Origin: JAFAYN01 sp963733105
GTDB lineage: Bacteria; Gemmatimonadota; Gemmatimonadetes; Longimicrobiales; Longimicrobiaceae
Assembly: GCA_963733105.1 (NCBI GenBank)
Contig: CAVTCB010000005.1
Coordinates: 248,001 to 312,000, forward strand
Direction: 5' to 3'
DNA: 64,000 bases
Shown: positions 40,870 through 49,289 of the stretch, in pieces
How positions within the stretch are numbered: position 1 is the first letter of the stretch
Layout of the letters: each line of letters opens with the position of its first letter
Notes under the pieces: generated by a model
Database searches by the model: none
Told to the model about the DNA's origin: nothing
What the model saw: only the letters and a program-made list of their open reading frames with translations
Position numbers and translations under genes: made by a program

Positions 40870-41911
40870 CCAGGACCTGGAGGTCCTCTTCCGATCCCAC
40901 CTGGACGCTCCCGAGGCGTGCACCGAGATCCGCGCGTTCGCCTCCGGGCCGTCGGGAATCCACGCCGTCCCCCTGGAGCAGGCCACGGAGACCTACCGGG
41001 AGCGGTGCGGCCCCGCCTGCGAGGTGGAGACGGACGAGATCGTCTGGATCGACGTGGTGTCGCCGGGGGAGGCGGAGGCGAAGTTCCTCCGCGAGGAGAT
41101 GGGCTTCCACCCCCTGGCGGTGGAGGACTGCGTGCGGGGCCGGCAGCGTCCCAAGGTGGACCGCTACCCCGGCTACTTCTTCATGGTGCTGTACGCCGCG
41201 CGGGTGGACGCGGCGCATGGGCGCATGGCCATGACCGAGCTGCACCTCTTCCTGGGGAAGCGGTTCGTGGTCACGGTGCACGACCAGAAGATCGACATCC
41301 TCGGGGAGGTGCTGGCCCGCTGGCGCGCCGCCCCGGCCATGCTCGGCGACACCGGGTCGCTCGCGCACGCGCTGCTGGACAGCGTCGTGGACGAGTACTT
41401 CCCGGTGCTGGACAACTTCTCCGAGCGCGTGGAGGACCTGGAGGACGTGATGCTCGAGAGCGGCGACGAGGAGCGCATGAAGGAGGTCATGGCGCTGCGC
41501 CGCGAGCTGACCATCTTCCGCAAGGTGGTGGCCCCGGAGCGCGAGATCCTGATCCGCCTGCTCCGGCGCGACCTCCCCTTCCTCCGCCCGGAGCTGATGC
41601 CGTACTTCCAGGACGTGTACGACCACACCATGCGCGTCACCGAGGAGATCGACGCCCTGCGCGAGCTCCTGGCCGCCGCGGTGGAGGCGTACCATTCCTC
41701 CGCCGCCAACCGGCTGAACCAGACCATGCGCGTGATGGCGGCGTGGTCCATCATCCTGATGGCGATGGCGTGGATCGCCGGGGTGTACGGGATGAACTTC
41801 AAGGCGATGCCCGAGCTGGACTGGAGGTACGGGTACGCCTGGGCGCTGGGGGGGATGCTGACGCTGGGGAGCGTGCTGTTCGTGTACTTCCGGCGGAAAG
41901 GGTGGGTGTGA
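40859..41911 (+). CDS. corA: CorA-family magnesium/divalent-cation transporter
   Basis: 350 residues. A cytoplasmic alpha/beta domain, a long stalk helix and two C-terminal membrane helices with the YGMNF signature (about residue 310) between them are as in CorA. The GTG at 40859 overlaps the SPW stop by 11 bases, suggesting coupled translation. Repeat R2b starts 22 bases after the stop. Confidence 0.9.
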   Translation: MPADQDLEVLFRSHLDAPEACTEIRAFASGPSGIHAVPLEQATETYRERCGPACEVETDEIVWIDVVSPGEAEAKFLREEMGFHPLAVEDCVRGRQRPKVDRYPGYFFMVLYAARVDAAHGRMAMTELHLFLGKRFVVTVHDQKIDILGEVLARWRAAPAMLGDTGSLAHALLDSVVDEYFPVLDNFSERVEDLEDVMLESGDEERMKEVMALRRELTIFRKVVAPEREILIRLLRRDLPFLRPELMPYFQDVYDHTMRVTEEIDALRELLAAAVEAYHSSAANRLNQTMRVMAAWSIILMAMAWIAGVYGMNFKAMPELDWRYGYAWALGGMLTLGSVLFVYFRRKGWV

Positions 41912-41933
41912 GGGGTTTTTGAAGGGCGGGGGG

Positions 41934-42084
41934 CGGGCGTGCCCCCGCTGGCGCGGGGTCGGGCTGCGGCTCCGTAAAGCACGATACAACCGTGCTTAAC
42001 GGAGTCGAGCCCCCGCAAACTGCGCGGGGTCTCGCCCCTTCGGGCTCGCATCCCTCACGCAACTGCTTGTCGTACCCGTAGTTG
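41934..42084 (+). repeat. Dispersed structured repeat R2, copy b
   Basis: Hairpins as in R2a but with compensated stems: CCCCGC/GCGGGG instead of CCCCGG/CCGGGG; AAGCACG/CGTGCTT instead of GGACACG/CGTGTCC; and a CCCC(GC)/(GC)GGGG AAAC module. The flank CATCCCTCACGCAACTGCTTG is identical. Confidence 0.85.
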
Positions 42085-42087
42085 TCG

Positions 42088-42120
42088 TGCTCCCTTCCCC
42101 CCTTGCGGGGGAAGGGGGTG
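42088..42120. repeat. REP-like palindrome P6
   Basis: CTCCCTTCCCCCC pairs with GGGGGAAGGGGG (loop TTGC). The centre has shifted from CCTC/GAGG to CTTC/GAAG in both arms, again a compensated change. The remaining bases up to 42229 show no gene. Confidence 0.7.
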
Positions 42121-42229
42121 ACACCCGGCGCGCGGAAGCCGTCGCTCCGGCCCCCGCCCTTGACGAACGGGCGCTCGTCAGGGATCGTATCCGCACCGTC
42201 CGCTCTTCTCCCAGACACCGGGGTTCCCG

Positions 42230-44554
42230 ATGCCACGCCGCACCCGATCCGGCGCGACGCTCCCGTCCGCTCTCCTGCTCGCCCTGGCCGTCGCAGCGCC
42301 CGCGGGCGCGCAGGCGCCGTCCGCCGCCGCGCGCCCCGCCTTCGACCTTTCCGTCGCCAGCGTGATGCGGGGGGAGGGGCTGGTGGGGCGCTCCCCCAGC
42401 GAGGTGCGCTGGTCCCCCGACTCGCGCTGGGTGTACTTCCGCTGGCGCCAGCCGGAGAGCCGCGACACCGCCACCTCCGTGTACCGGGTGGCCGCCGCGG
42501 GCGGGGCCCCGCAGCGCCTGGACGACACCCTGGCCGACCGGGTGGCGCCCACGCAGGGCGGCTCCTGGTCCGCCGACCGCCGCTTCCGCGCCATGGAGCG
42601 CAACGGCGACGTGTACGTGGCGGGGACCGACGGGCGCGAGCGGCGCGTCACCGCCACGCCCGTCCGCGAGCGCGGCCCGCACCTCTCCCCCGACGGGCGG
42701 GTCGTGTACTTCATCTCCGGGAGCAACGTCTTCGCCGTGGAGCTGGAGGGCGGCGGGCCGCTCCGGCAGCTCACCGACGTCCGCGCCGAGGCGGAGCCCT
42801 CCCGGAGGCCGGCGGAGGGGCAGCGCGGCTACCTGGAGGCGCGGCAGACGGAGCTGCTCGACGTGGTGCGCGGCCGCGTGGCCGAGCGCCGCCGCCGCGA
42901 GGCGCTGGACTCCATCCGCGCCGTGGCGCGCCCGCTCTACATCGGCCGCGACGCCACCGTCACCACCGCCGAGGTGTCGCCCTCCGGCCGCTACCTCCTC
43001 CTGGGGGTGTCCGACCGCGTGGCCTCCGAGCGCCAGACGCTGGTCCCCAACTTCGTCACCGAGAGCGGGTACACCGAGCCGCTCAACGTCCGCGCCAAGG
43101 TGGGCGATGCGCAGGAAGGGCAGCGCATGGCGATCGTGGAGCTGGCGACGGGGAAGGCCACCTGGCTCCAGCCCGACCCCAGGGAGCGCCGGGTGACGCT
43201 GACCTCGGCCCGGTGGGCCCCGCGCGAGGACCGCGCCCTCCTGGTCGGCCTCCCCGCCGACTACAAGGACCGCTGGATCTACGTGGCCGGCGTGGACGGC
43301 AGGCTGGCCCCGGTGGACCACCTGCGCGACACCGCCTGGGTGGGCGGGCCGGGGCTGTTCACGGCGGGGTGGCTCCCCGACGGACGCATCTACTTCGTCT
43401 CCGAGCGCACCGGGTACGCCCACCTGTACGCCGTCCCCGCCTCCGGCGGCACCGCCACGGCGCTCACCTCCGGCGAGTGGGAGGTGACCGACGTGCAGCT
43501 CTCCGCCGACGGGCGCACCTTCTACCTGACCACCAGCGAGACACACCCCGGCGAGCGCGACCTGTACCTCCTCCCCGCGGAAGGCGGGCGGCGCCTTCGC
43601 GTCACCGGGATGGAGGGGTGGAACGAGGGCACCGTCTCCCCCGACGGGCGCTGGGCCGCGGTGCTGCACTCCACGGCCAACCGGCCCCCGGAGCTGTACC
43701 TCGTGCCCGCCCGCCCCGGCGCGCGGGCCCGCAGGGTCACCGAGTCCACCACCGCCGAGTTCCTCGCCGGCCCCTGGATCCGGCCCGAGGTGGTCACCAT
43801 CCCCGCCCGCGACGGCCGGCAGGTGTACGCCCGCGTCTTCCGCCCGCGCGAGCTGGGCGCCCGGCCCAACGGCGCCCTGGTCCTCTTCGTCCACGGGGCG
43901 GGGTACCTGCAGAACGCCCACCGCGGGTGGAGCACCTACTACCGCGAGTACATGTTCAACCACCTCCTCGCCGCGCGCGGCTACACCGTGCTCGACGTGG
44001 ACTACCGCGGCTCGGCCGGGTACGGCGCGGCGTGGCGCACCGGGATCTACCGGCACATGGGGGGGAAGGACCTCACCGACCACGTGGACGCCGCCCGCTG
44101 GGCCGTGGCCAACGAGGGGGTGGACCCCAAGCGGGTGGGGATCTACGGCGGCTCCTACGGCGGGTTCATCACCCTCATGGGGCTGTTCACCGAGCCCGAC
44201 GTGTTCCGCTCCGGCGCCGCCCTCCGCTCCGTGACCGACTGGGCCCACTACAACCACCCGTACACCGCGCGCATCCTGAACCAGCCGCAGGACGACCCGG
44301 AGGCGTACCGGCGCTCCTCCCCCATCTACTTCGCCGAGGGGCTGCGCGGCGACCTCCTCATGGCGCACGGGATGGTGGACGTCAACGTGCACTTCCAGGA
44401 CGTGGTGCGGCTGTCGCAGCGGCTCATCGAGCTGGGGAAGACCAACTGGGAGCTGGCCGTGTACCCGGTGGAGGACCACGCCTTCGTCCGCGCCGACTCC
44501 TGGACCGACGAGTACCGCCGCATCCTGGAGCTGTTCGAGCGCACGCTTCGCTAG
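42230..44554 (+). CDS. Secreted S9-family prolyl oligopeptidase/dipeptidyl-peptidase-IV-like
   Basis: 774 residues. A signal peptide (about 1-28, LPSALLLALAVAAPAGAQA) is followed by a beta-propeller with repeated SPDGR/SADGR blades. The C-terminal alpha/beta hydrolase has the nucleophile in YGGSYGGFI (Ser about 643), Asp in HGMVDVNVHF (about 717) and His in EDHAF (about 750). It cleaves peptides, often after proline, outside the cytoplasm. The ATG at 42230 is the natural signal-peptide start. A terminator follows. Confidence 0.9.
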   Translation: MPRRTRSGATLPSALLLALAVAAPAGAQAPSAAARPAFDLSVASVMRGEGLVGRSPSEVRWSPDSRWVYFRWRQPESRDTATSVYRVAAAGGAPQRLDDTLADRVAPTQGGSWSADRRFRAMERNGDVYVAGTDGRERRVTATPVRERGPHLSPDGRVVYFISGSNVFAVELEGGGPLRQLTDVRAEAEPSRRPAEGQRGYLEARQTELLDVVRGRVAERRRREALDSIRAVARPLYIGRDATVTTAEVSPSGRYLLLGVSDRVASERQTLVPNFVTESGYTEPLNVRAKVGDAQEGQRMAIVELATGKATWLQPDPRERRVTLTSARWAPREDRALLVGLPADYKDRWIYVAGVDGRLAPVDHLRDTAWVGGPGLFTAGWLPDGRIYFVSERTGYAHLYAVPASGGTATALTSGEWEVTDVQLSADGRTFYLTTSETHPGERDLYLLPAEGGRRLRVTGMEGWNEGTVSPDGRWAAVLHSTANRPPELYLVPARPGARARRVTESTTAEFLAGPWIRPEVVTIPARDGRQVYARVFRPRELGARPNGALVLFVHGAGYLQNAHRGWSTYYREYMFNHLLAARGYTVLDVDYRGSAGYGAAWRTGIYRHMGGKDLTDHVDAARWAVANEGVDPKRVGIYGGSYGGFITLMGLFTEPDVFRSGAALRSVTDWAHYNHPYTARILNQPQDDPEAYRRSSPIYFAEGLRGDLLMAHGMVDVNVHFQDVVRLSQRLIELGKTNWELAVYPVEDHAFVRADSWTDEYRRILELFERTLR

Positions 44555-44576
44555 GCCGCTCCGCCCCGTGAGCGCG

Positions 44577-44604
44577 AAAGACCCGGCCCCCTGGCCGGGT
44601 CTTT
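44577..44604 (+). terminator. Rho-independent terminator after the S9 peptidase
   Basis: AAAGACCCGGCC pairs exactly with GGCCGGGTCTTT around CCCT; the 3' arm provides the T-run. Confidence 0.85.
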
Positions 44605-44801
44605 GCATCCACCCGTACGCTTGCCCTCCGGAACCTCCCCGCTTCGTCTGTCGCATCCCCGTTTCCCGCATGGAGTTACGTGCCGTGCGCGTCGCCGCGT
44701 TTTTGGAACGGTGCTTGCAAACACCCCCCGGCACAGGCGGTTGACCACGCGGCGGACAGGGAGCGGCGTCCGCTGGACCCCATAGATCCGAGGAGGGCAA
44801 C

Positions 44802-45098
44802 ATGAACCGCATCCGCAACCTCGTCGAAGGCACGCTCCCGCAGCCCAAGGGCCCCTTCTCGGACGCCGAAGCGCTGGAGCTCCTCATGGCCTACCGCAAG
44901 GACCCCTCGAACGTCCCCTGCCCGCGGTGCGGGCCGGACCAGATCGAGGTGCTGGCCTTCATCGAGCCGGAGATCGACCCCAACGGGTTCGCCTCCGTGA
45001 CCGATCCCGAGGGCGAGTACGCGGCCGCCCTGTACTGCCACACCTGCTGCCGGGCGGTGGGGATCCTGGCCGGGGCCGCCCAGGAGTCCGACTCCTAG
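44802..45098 (+). CDS. Small zinc-ribbon-like protein
   Basis: 98 residues. An N-terminal helix with acidic residues (FSDAEALELLMAYRKDPS) precedes C-x2-C (VPCPRCG) and, 35 residues on, C-x2-CC (YCHTCCRAV), which should bind zinc. I do not recognise a named family. The ATG at 44802 has CCGAGGAGGGCAAC upstream. It is a single-gene unit. Confidence 0.7.
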   Translation: MNRIRNLVEGTLPQPKGPFSDAEALELLMAYRKDPSNVPCPRCGPDQIEVLAFIEPEIDPNGFASVTDPEGEYAAALYCHTCCRAVGILAGAAQESDS

Positions 45099-45130
45099 CC
45101 GCCCGGCCGGCACGGGGTCCGGCGGACGGA

Positions 45131-45170
45131 CGCGCGGGGCGGGGCGACCTGGAGTCGCCCCGCCCCGCGC
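45131..45170. terminator. Bidirectional terminator between zinc-ribbon gene and arsM
   Basis: A perfect 17-base inverted repeat, GCGCGGGGCGGGGCGAC and its complement, with a CTGGA loop sits between two convergent genes. Confidence 0.75.
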
Positions 45171-45179
45171 ACGTTCAGG

Positions 45180-46055
45180 TCAGTCGCAGCACCCCGGGGC
45201 GCAGCACGCGCCCTCCGCCTTCGCCTCCTCCAGCGGCCGGGTCCCGCGGACGAAGGCGCCCATGAAGCGGCCGTCCACCTCCGCCGCCACCGCGTCCGCG
45301 TCCAGCCCCGCCCCCTCCAGGAAGGCCCGCGCGTCCTCCACCCGGTAGATGCGGGTGGGCTCGATCTCCACGTCGCGGAAGCCCACCTCCTCCAGCAGCC
45401 GCCGGAACTCTCCCTCCTCCAGCGCCCCGGCCACGCACCCCACCCACAGCTCCATGCTGCGCCGCACCTCCGCCGGCACCTCGCCGCGCACCACCACGTC
45501 CGACACCGCGAAGCGCCCGCCCGGCTTCAGCACCCGGAACGCCTCCCGCAGCACGCGCGGCTTGTCGGCCGACAGGTTGATCACGCAGTTGGAGATCACC
45601 ACGTCCACCGAGGCGTCCGGGAGGGGGACGCTCTCGATCTCCCCCTTCAGGAACTCCACGTTCTCCACCCCCGCCTCCGCCTGGTTGCGGCGCGCCAGCT
45701 CCAGCATCTCGTCCGTCATGTCCAGCCCGTACGCCTTCCCCGTGGGCCCCACGCGGCGGGCGGAGAGGAGCACGTCGATCCCGCCCCCCGAGCCCAGGTC
45801 CAGCACCGTCTCCCCCTCGCGCAGCTCCGCCAGCGCCGTGGGGTTGCCGCACCCCAGCGAGGCGAGCACCGCCGCCTCCGGGAGCCCCTGCGTCTGGGCG
45901 TCCTCGTAGAGGTTGGAGGTGATGGGGTCGCAGGTGCCGTCGAAGGCCGCGCCGCCGCAGCAGGAGCTGCCGCCGCCGGCCACCACCCGCAGGGCGGCCT
46001 GGCCGTACTTCTCCTTCACCGTGGTCCGGATGTCCGTGGTCGTGGTGTCGCTCAT
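45180..46055 (-). CDS. arsM: Arsenite methyltransferase ArsM
   Basis: 291 residues. The SAM motif is VLDLGSGGGIDVLLSA. The As(III)-binding cysteines are all present: the LGCGNPT, SNCVINLS and VGCVAGAL sites, plus an N-terminal SCCGG pair. A Cys-rich tail (ACCAPGCC) is common in this family. It methylates arsenite to less toxic or volatile forms. It lies downstream of arsR on the same strand with a 62-base gap containing an operator-like palindrome. Confidence 0.95.
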   Translation of the reverse strand: MSDTTTTDIRTTVKEKYGQAALRVVAGGGSSCCGGAAFDGTCDPITSNLYEDAQTQGLPEAAVLASLGCGNPTALAELREGETVLDLGSGGGIDVLLSARRVGPTGKAYGLDMTDEMLELARRNQAEAGVENVEFLKGEIESVPLPDASVDVVISNCVINLSADKPRVLREAFRVLKPGGRFAVSDVVVRGEVPAEVRRSMELWVGCVAGALEEGEFRRLLEEVGFRDVEIEPTRIYRVEDARAFLEGAGLDADAVAAEVDGRFMGAFVRGTRPLEEAKAEGACCAPGCCD

Positions 46056-46077
46056 CGTCGCTCCCGAGCCTCCTCTC

Positions 46078-46093
46078 ATCAAGAATTGTTGAT
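46078..46093. promoter_or_regulatory. ArsR-type operator between arsR and arsM
   Basis: ATCAA-GAATTG-TTGAT is a near-perfect palindrome with the ATCAA-N6-TTGAT layout common for ArsR-family repressors. It lies in an AT-rich gap in a GC-rich region, 23 bases before the arsM start codon. Confidence 0.6.
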
Positions 46094-46117
46094 GTTTTTA
46101 CCTCAAAAAAAGGGGCG

Positions 46118-46441
46118 CTAGCGGCAGCACCCGTCCAGCATTCCCGCGTCCTCCGACGGGCGGAGGTCCTCCAGCGCGGCGGCGATCCCCTCGAAGGCGC
46201 CGGGGACGAGCGTGTAGTAGACCCAGCGGCCCTCGCGGCGGTCGGTCACCAGGCCGGCGGTCTTCAGCACCTTGAGGTGGAAGGAGAGCCGGGACTGGGC
46301 CGCGTCGAGCGCGCCGGTGAGCTCGCAGACGCAGCGCTCGCCGCCGGTGAGCAGGCGCACGATCTCCAGGCGCGTCTCGTCGGAGAGAGCGTGGAACCAG
46401 GCCGCGGCCCGTGCCGTGTCGATCTTGGTCAGCGTCGCCAT
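46118..46441 (-). CDS. arsR: ArsR-family metalloid-responsive repressor
   Basis: 107 residues. The winged-helix core has the metal motif GGERCVCELTGALD (CVC) and the recognition region QSRLSFHLKVLKTAGLV. A C-terminal DGCCR may add a third ligand. It should repress arsR-arsM until As(III) binds. The promoter and an operator-like site lie directly upstream. Confidence 0.93.
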   Translation of the reverse strand: MATLTKIDTARAAAWFHALSDETRLEIVRLLTGGERCVCELTGALDAAQSRLSFHLKVLKTAGLVTDRREGRWVYYTLVPGAFEGIAAALEDLRPSEDAGMLDGCCR

Positions 46442-46448
46442 GGGGTCC

Positions 46449-46476
46449 AATGTATCAACAAAAATTGTTTGGTCAA
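46449..46476 (-). promoter_or_regulatory. arsR promoter with embedded operator
   Basis: Read on the minus strand: TTGACC (46476-46471), a 16-base spacer, TACATT (46454-46449). The spacer holds AAACAA-TTTT-TGTTGAT, a degenerate version of the operator at 46078, so a bound repressor would block polymerase. Confidence 0.65.
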
Positions 46477-46493
46477 GGGTCTCATGTTGCGGT

Positions 46494-46652
46494 GGGCCGC
46501 TCCGGAGCCCGGCAAACGGCGCCGGTCTCCTGCGCGGGGGCGGTGAGCCTCGCAAACCGCGCGAGTCTCCCCGCCCCGGAGGGAGACACCGGAAACTGCC
46601 CCGGTGTCTCCCTCCGAGAAGATCTTATGGGTACTGCGGAACTGCTGAACGA
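46494..46652 (+). repeat. Dispersed structured repeat R1, copy d
   Basis: Full three-module copy. In module 3 the usually unpaired C is A, which pairs with the T and lengthens the stem. It starts 18 bases upstream of the arsR -35 box. Confidence 0.85.
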
Positions 46653-46687
46653 CGTGTATCCGGGGTTCCGGAGCAATCCTCGGCCGG

Positions 46688-46730
46688 CCCTCACCCCCCG
46701 GCCCCCTCTCCCAATGCTGGGAGAGGGGGT
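46688..46730. repeat. REP-like palindrome P7
   Basis: CCCCCTCTCCC pairs with GGGAGAGGGGG (loop AATGCT), preceded by CCTCACCCCCCGG. Confidence 0.75.
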
Positions 46731-46763
46731 GACTCATTCTTGGGCTACGGAGCGAGTCGTCGT

Positions 46764-46807
46764 ACCCCCCACCCCCGGCCCCTCCCCCACAAGGGGGGAG
46801 GGGAGAA
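46764..46807. repeat. REP-like palindrome P8
   Basis: CCCCTCCCCC pairs with GGGGGAGGGG (loop ACAAG), same leader as P1. Confidence 0.75.
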
Positions 46808-46828
46808 CTGCAAGCGATTCCTCCACTT

Positions 46829-46882
46829 CCAACCCTCTCCCGGAATTGGGAGAGGGTGCGAGCCTAAGCGAGCGGGTGAGGG
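46829..46882. repeat. REP-like palindrome P9
   Basis: CCCTCTCCC-GGAATT-GGGAGAGGG followed by GCGAGCCTAAGCGAGCGGGTGAGGG, a relative of P5. Confidence 0.7.
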
Positions 46883-46883
46883 C

Positions 46884-46928
46884 CGCCGTTGCAGGCTCTC
46901 CCCTGTCCCCTGTTCCCTGTCCCCTGCC
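46884..46928. repeat. Heptamer array H3
   Basis: GCCGTTGCAGGCT followed by tandem TCCCCTG/TTCCCTG units, ending two bases before the stop codon of the minus-strand lipoprotein gene. Confidence 0.75.
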
Positions 46929-46930
46929 GT

Positions 46931-47449
46931 TCACCGCGTCACGCGCAGGTCGCCGCGGAGCAGCGTCATCGGGCCGAAGGTCGGCTGGCCGAGCATGCCG
47001 GCGTCCACGCCGACCGTGCCGTCGAGCTGGTAGTTGAGGGGAGCGCCGGTCACGGCGCGGCTCAGGATGCTCGCCAGGGCCGGCACGTCCGAGAAGCTGA
47101 TCCCCAGCTCCATCGGGACCACCGTCTCCTGCCCCGCCTGCAGCGGCACGCCCAGGGGGAAGTCCACCTGCGCGGCCTGGCGCCCCTCCAGGAGGAGGCC
47201 GCCGCGGACCGTGGAAAGGGTGACGCCCAGGGGGTTGGGGTTCTGCACACGGGCGTAGAGGCGCACCGCGGCGCCGCCCAGCGGGCGGCCGGGGCCGGGG
47301 CCCAGGAGGCGGATCTCCGCCTGGCGGCCGCCGTCCACCGAGAAGCGCGGGGCCTGCACGATCTGGCCGAGCGCGCCCAGCGACGCGCACCCGGGGATCG
47401 CGAAGAGGCAGAGCAGCAGGAACAGGGCGCTGCGTCGGATGGCGTTCAT
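46931..47449 (-). CDS. LEA14-like (WHy-domain) lipoprotein
   Basis: 172 residues. A lipobox (LFAIPGC, Cys21) marks a lipoprotein. The rest fits the LEA type 2/WHy fold: VQAPRFSVDGG, YARVQNPNPLGVTLSTVRGGL and a C-terminal YQLDGTVGVDAG. LEA14 proteins are linked to desiccation and other stresses in plants and bacteria. The ATG at 47449 has CGGAGTGAGCC upstream. It is divergent from the PA2169-like gene. Confidence 0.78.
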   Translation of the reverse strand: MNAIRRSALFLLLCLFAIPGCASLGALGQIVQAPRFSVDGGRQAEIRLLGPGPGRPLGGAAVRLYARVQNPNPLGVTLSTVRGGLLLEGRQAAQVDFPLGVPLQAGQETVVPMELGISFSDVPALASILSRAVTGAPLNYQLDGTVGVDAGMLGQPTFGPMTLLRGDLRVTR

Positions 47450-47627
47450 GTGGCTCACTCCGTTCACGGGGGCCGGCCCGGACGTATCTCCAGGACCGGC
47501 AAGAGGATGCCGTCGCGGGGTGCAACGCGTGTGCCAGGGGCTGGAATGGAGTGTGCATCGCCGGGCGGTTCTGCACCCCGAAGGCGCCGCCCGGCGCCGG
47601 AAGCCTTTTCACCGCAAGGAGGACGCG

Positions 47628-48440
47628 TTGGAACCCAACGTCACCGGCCAGGCCGGGCATACGCCCCCGACCGCGGAAATCCTGGATGGCCTCAACGATC
47701 TCCTCCAGCTCGACCACGACGCCCTCGGGGCGTACGACATCGCCATCGAGAAGCTCCAGGACCGCGACCACGCCAACCAGATCGCCGGGTACCGCCTGGA
47801 CCACGAGCGCCACGTCCGCGAGCTGAACCAGGCCGTCGCCGCCCTGGGGGGGACGCCGAAGAACGAGCCGCACGCCACCGGGCCCTTCAAGCAGGCGCTG
47901 CAGAGCCTGGGCGGGCTGGCCGGCGACAAGGGGCTCCTGATCGCCTGGCGCACCAACGAGCTTCAGGTGCGCGCCAAGTACGACTCGTACGCGTCCAGGG
48001 CCAACTCCTGGCCGGAGGACCTCAAGCGGATGGTGGACCGCAACGCGCTGGACGAGGAGCGCCACTACCGCTGGGTGGCCGAGGCGCTCCAGCGGATGGG
48101 CGTGGGCGGCGGGGAGAGCTCCGAGCAGGCCGGCACCGGCGCGCTGGACGCCGTCCGCGAGCGGGCCGCCGACCTGGCCGGCGGGGCCCGGGAGCGCGTG
48201 GCCGGCGGGCTGGACGCCGTCGCCAACCGCATCTCGCACCTGGCCGAGGGCCGCGAGGGAGCGGTCGGCGGGGTGGCGGACCGGGTGGCCGGCGGGGTGG
48301 GGGGGACGGCGCGGTACGTGCGTGACGGAAGCGTGGACGAGCTGCGGACCGGCTTCGAGGAGCAGGTGCGCCGCAGCCCCGTGCAGACCTTGCTGGTCGC
48401 GGCCCTGGCGGGCTTCGTGATCGGCCGCATTCTTCGCTAA
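47628..48440 (+). CDS. PA2169/DUF2383-like four-helix-bundle protein with LEA-like C-terminal helices
   Basis: 270 residues. Residues 1-160 form a ferritin-like bundle: LNDLLQLDHDALGAYDIAIE, YRLDHERHVRELNQAVAALGG and DRNALDEERHYRWVAEAL. Residues 170-240 are an Ala/Gly/Arg-rich amphipathic repeat (RERAADLAGGARERVAGGLD), followed by a C-terminal helix QTLLVAALAGFVIGRIL that may span the membrane. TTG at 47628 has AAGGAGGACGCG directly upstream. The DUF3618 gene follows after 11 bases. Function unknown; context suggests stress. Confidence 0.72.
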   Translation: MEPNVTGQAGHTPPTAEILDGLNDLLQLDHDALGAYDIAIEKLQDRDHANQIAGYRLDHERHVRELNQAVAALGGTPKNEPHATGPFKQALQSLGGLAGDKGLLIAWRTNELQVRAKYDSYASRANSWPEDLKRMVDRNALDEERHYRWVAEALQRMGVGGGESSEQAGTGALDAVRERAADLAGGARERVAGGLDAVANRISHLAEGREGAVGGVADRVAGGVGGTARYVRDGSVDELRTGFEEQVRRSPVQTLLVAALAGFVIGRILR

Positions 48441-48451
48441 GGAGGACGTCC

Positions 48452-49141
48452 ATGGCAGACACCGACGAGACCACGCCGGGCCACGCCCTTCAGGGGGGAG
48501 CGCCGGCCACCACGCGCGCGACCGGCGCCTCCGACGACCCGCAGGTCGTCCGCGCCGAGATCGAGCAGACCCGCGAGCGGATGTCGGAGACCATCGACGA
48601 GATCGAGGAGGCGCTGGCGCGCAAGAAGGAGCAGATCCAGGAGCGCCTTGACGTCCTGGCGCCCGTCCGCCAGCGGCCCCTCCAGAGCGCCGGGATCGCC
48701 TTCGGCGTGGGGCTCCTCCTGGGCGTGGTCACCGGGGGCGGTGACAGCGACGACGACAGCAGTCGGGAGCGGGGGGTGGAGGGCCACGGGCGCCCCCGGG
48801 CCATGAGTATCGCGGGAATGGGGCTGTCGGCCGGCCACCACGACGAGGAGAACTGGGAGGAGCGCGCCCGGATGTGGGAGAGCCGGGCCCGCCGGCTGCT
48901 GAGCGTGGCCCGCGAGCAGGAGGAGGCGATCCGCGAGCTGCAGGAGCGCTACGGGACGCTCTACTCCCACGACATGGAGCATCACCACCCGGGCTTCAGC
49001 CGCGAGGACGAGGAGACGGTCGGCGCGCTCCGCTCCACGGTGACGGGGCTGCGGGACAACGTGCTGGGGGGGATCACCGAGCTCCTCACCGACGCGTTCC
49101 ACCGGATGGGGCAGGAGCGGGGAGGACGAACCACCGCCTGA
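48452..49141 (+). CDS. DUF3618 membrane-associated protein
   Basis: 229 residues. The DUF3618 signature is VRAEIEQTRERMSETIDEIE (about residues 30-50), followed by one hydrophobic Gly-rich segment (SAGIAFGVGLLLGVVTGG). The C-terminal half is a charged coiled coil (WEERARMWESRARRLLSVAR) with a His-rich EHHHPGFS. The family is unassigned. TAAGGAGGACGTCC precedes the ATG. A terminator follows. Confidence 0.82.
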   Translation: MADTDETTPGHALQGGAPATTRATGASDDPQVVRAEIEQTRERMSETIDEIEEALARKKEQIQERLDVLAPVRQRPLQSAGIAFGVGLLLGVVTGGGDSDDDSSRERGVEGHGRPRAMSIAGMGLSAGHHDEENWEERARMWESRARRLLSVAREQEEAIRELQERYGTLYSHDMEHHHPGFSREDEETVGALRSTVTGLRDNVLGGITELLTDAFHRMGQERGGRTTA

Positions 49142-49167
49142 CGGAGCACCGTCGGCGGGACGGGCGA

Positions 49168-49195
49168 GCGGGGCGCCGGCGATCCGGCGCCCCGC
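49168..49195 (+). terminator. Rho-independent terminator after DUF3618 gene
   Basis: GCGGGGCGCCGG and CCGGCGCCCCGC pair perfectly around CGAT, then TTCGCTTT. Confidence 0.75.
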
Positions 49196-49289
49196 TTCGC
49201 TTTCCACCCTCCCGGATTGAGCCGCCGCGCGGGGGGATGTATTCTTCCGGCTCGCCGTCCGTCGTTCCCCGCGTCCGGTCCGGATTCCC

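Noticed and set aside
46078..46093. Intrinsic terminator between arsR and arsM
   Set aside because: The palindrome is AT-rich with a weak stem and better fits a repressor operator.
10581..46652. R1 repeats as a CRISPR array
   Set aside because: Copies are 5-25 kb apart, not regularly spaced, and no cas gene is present.
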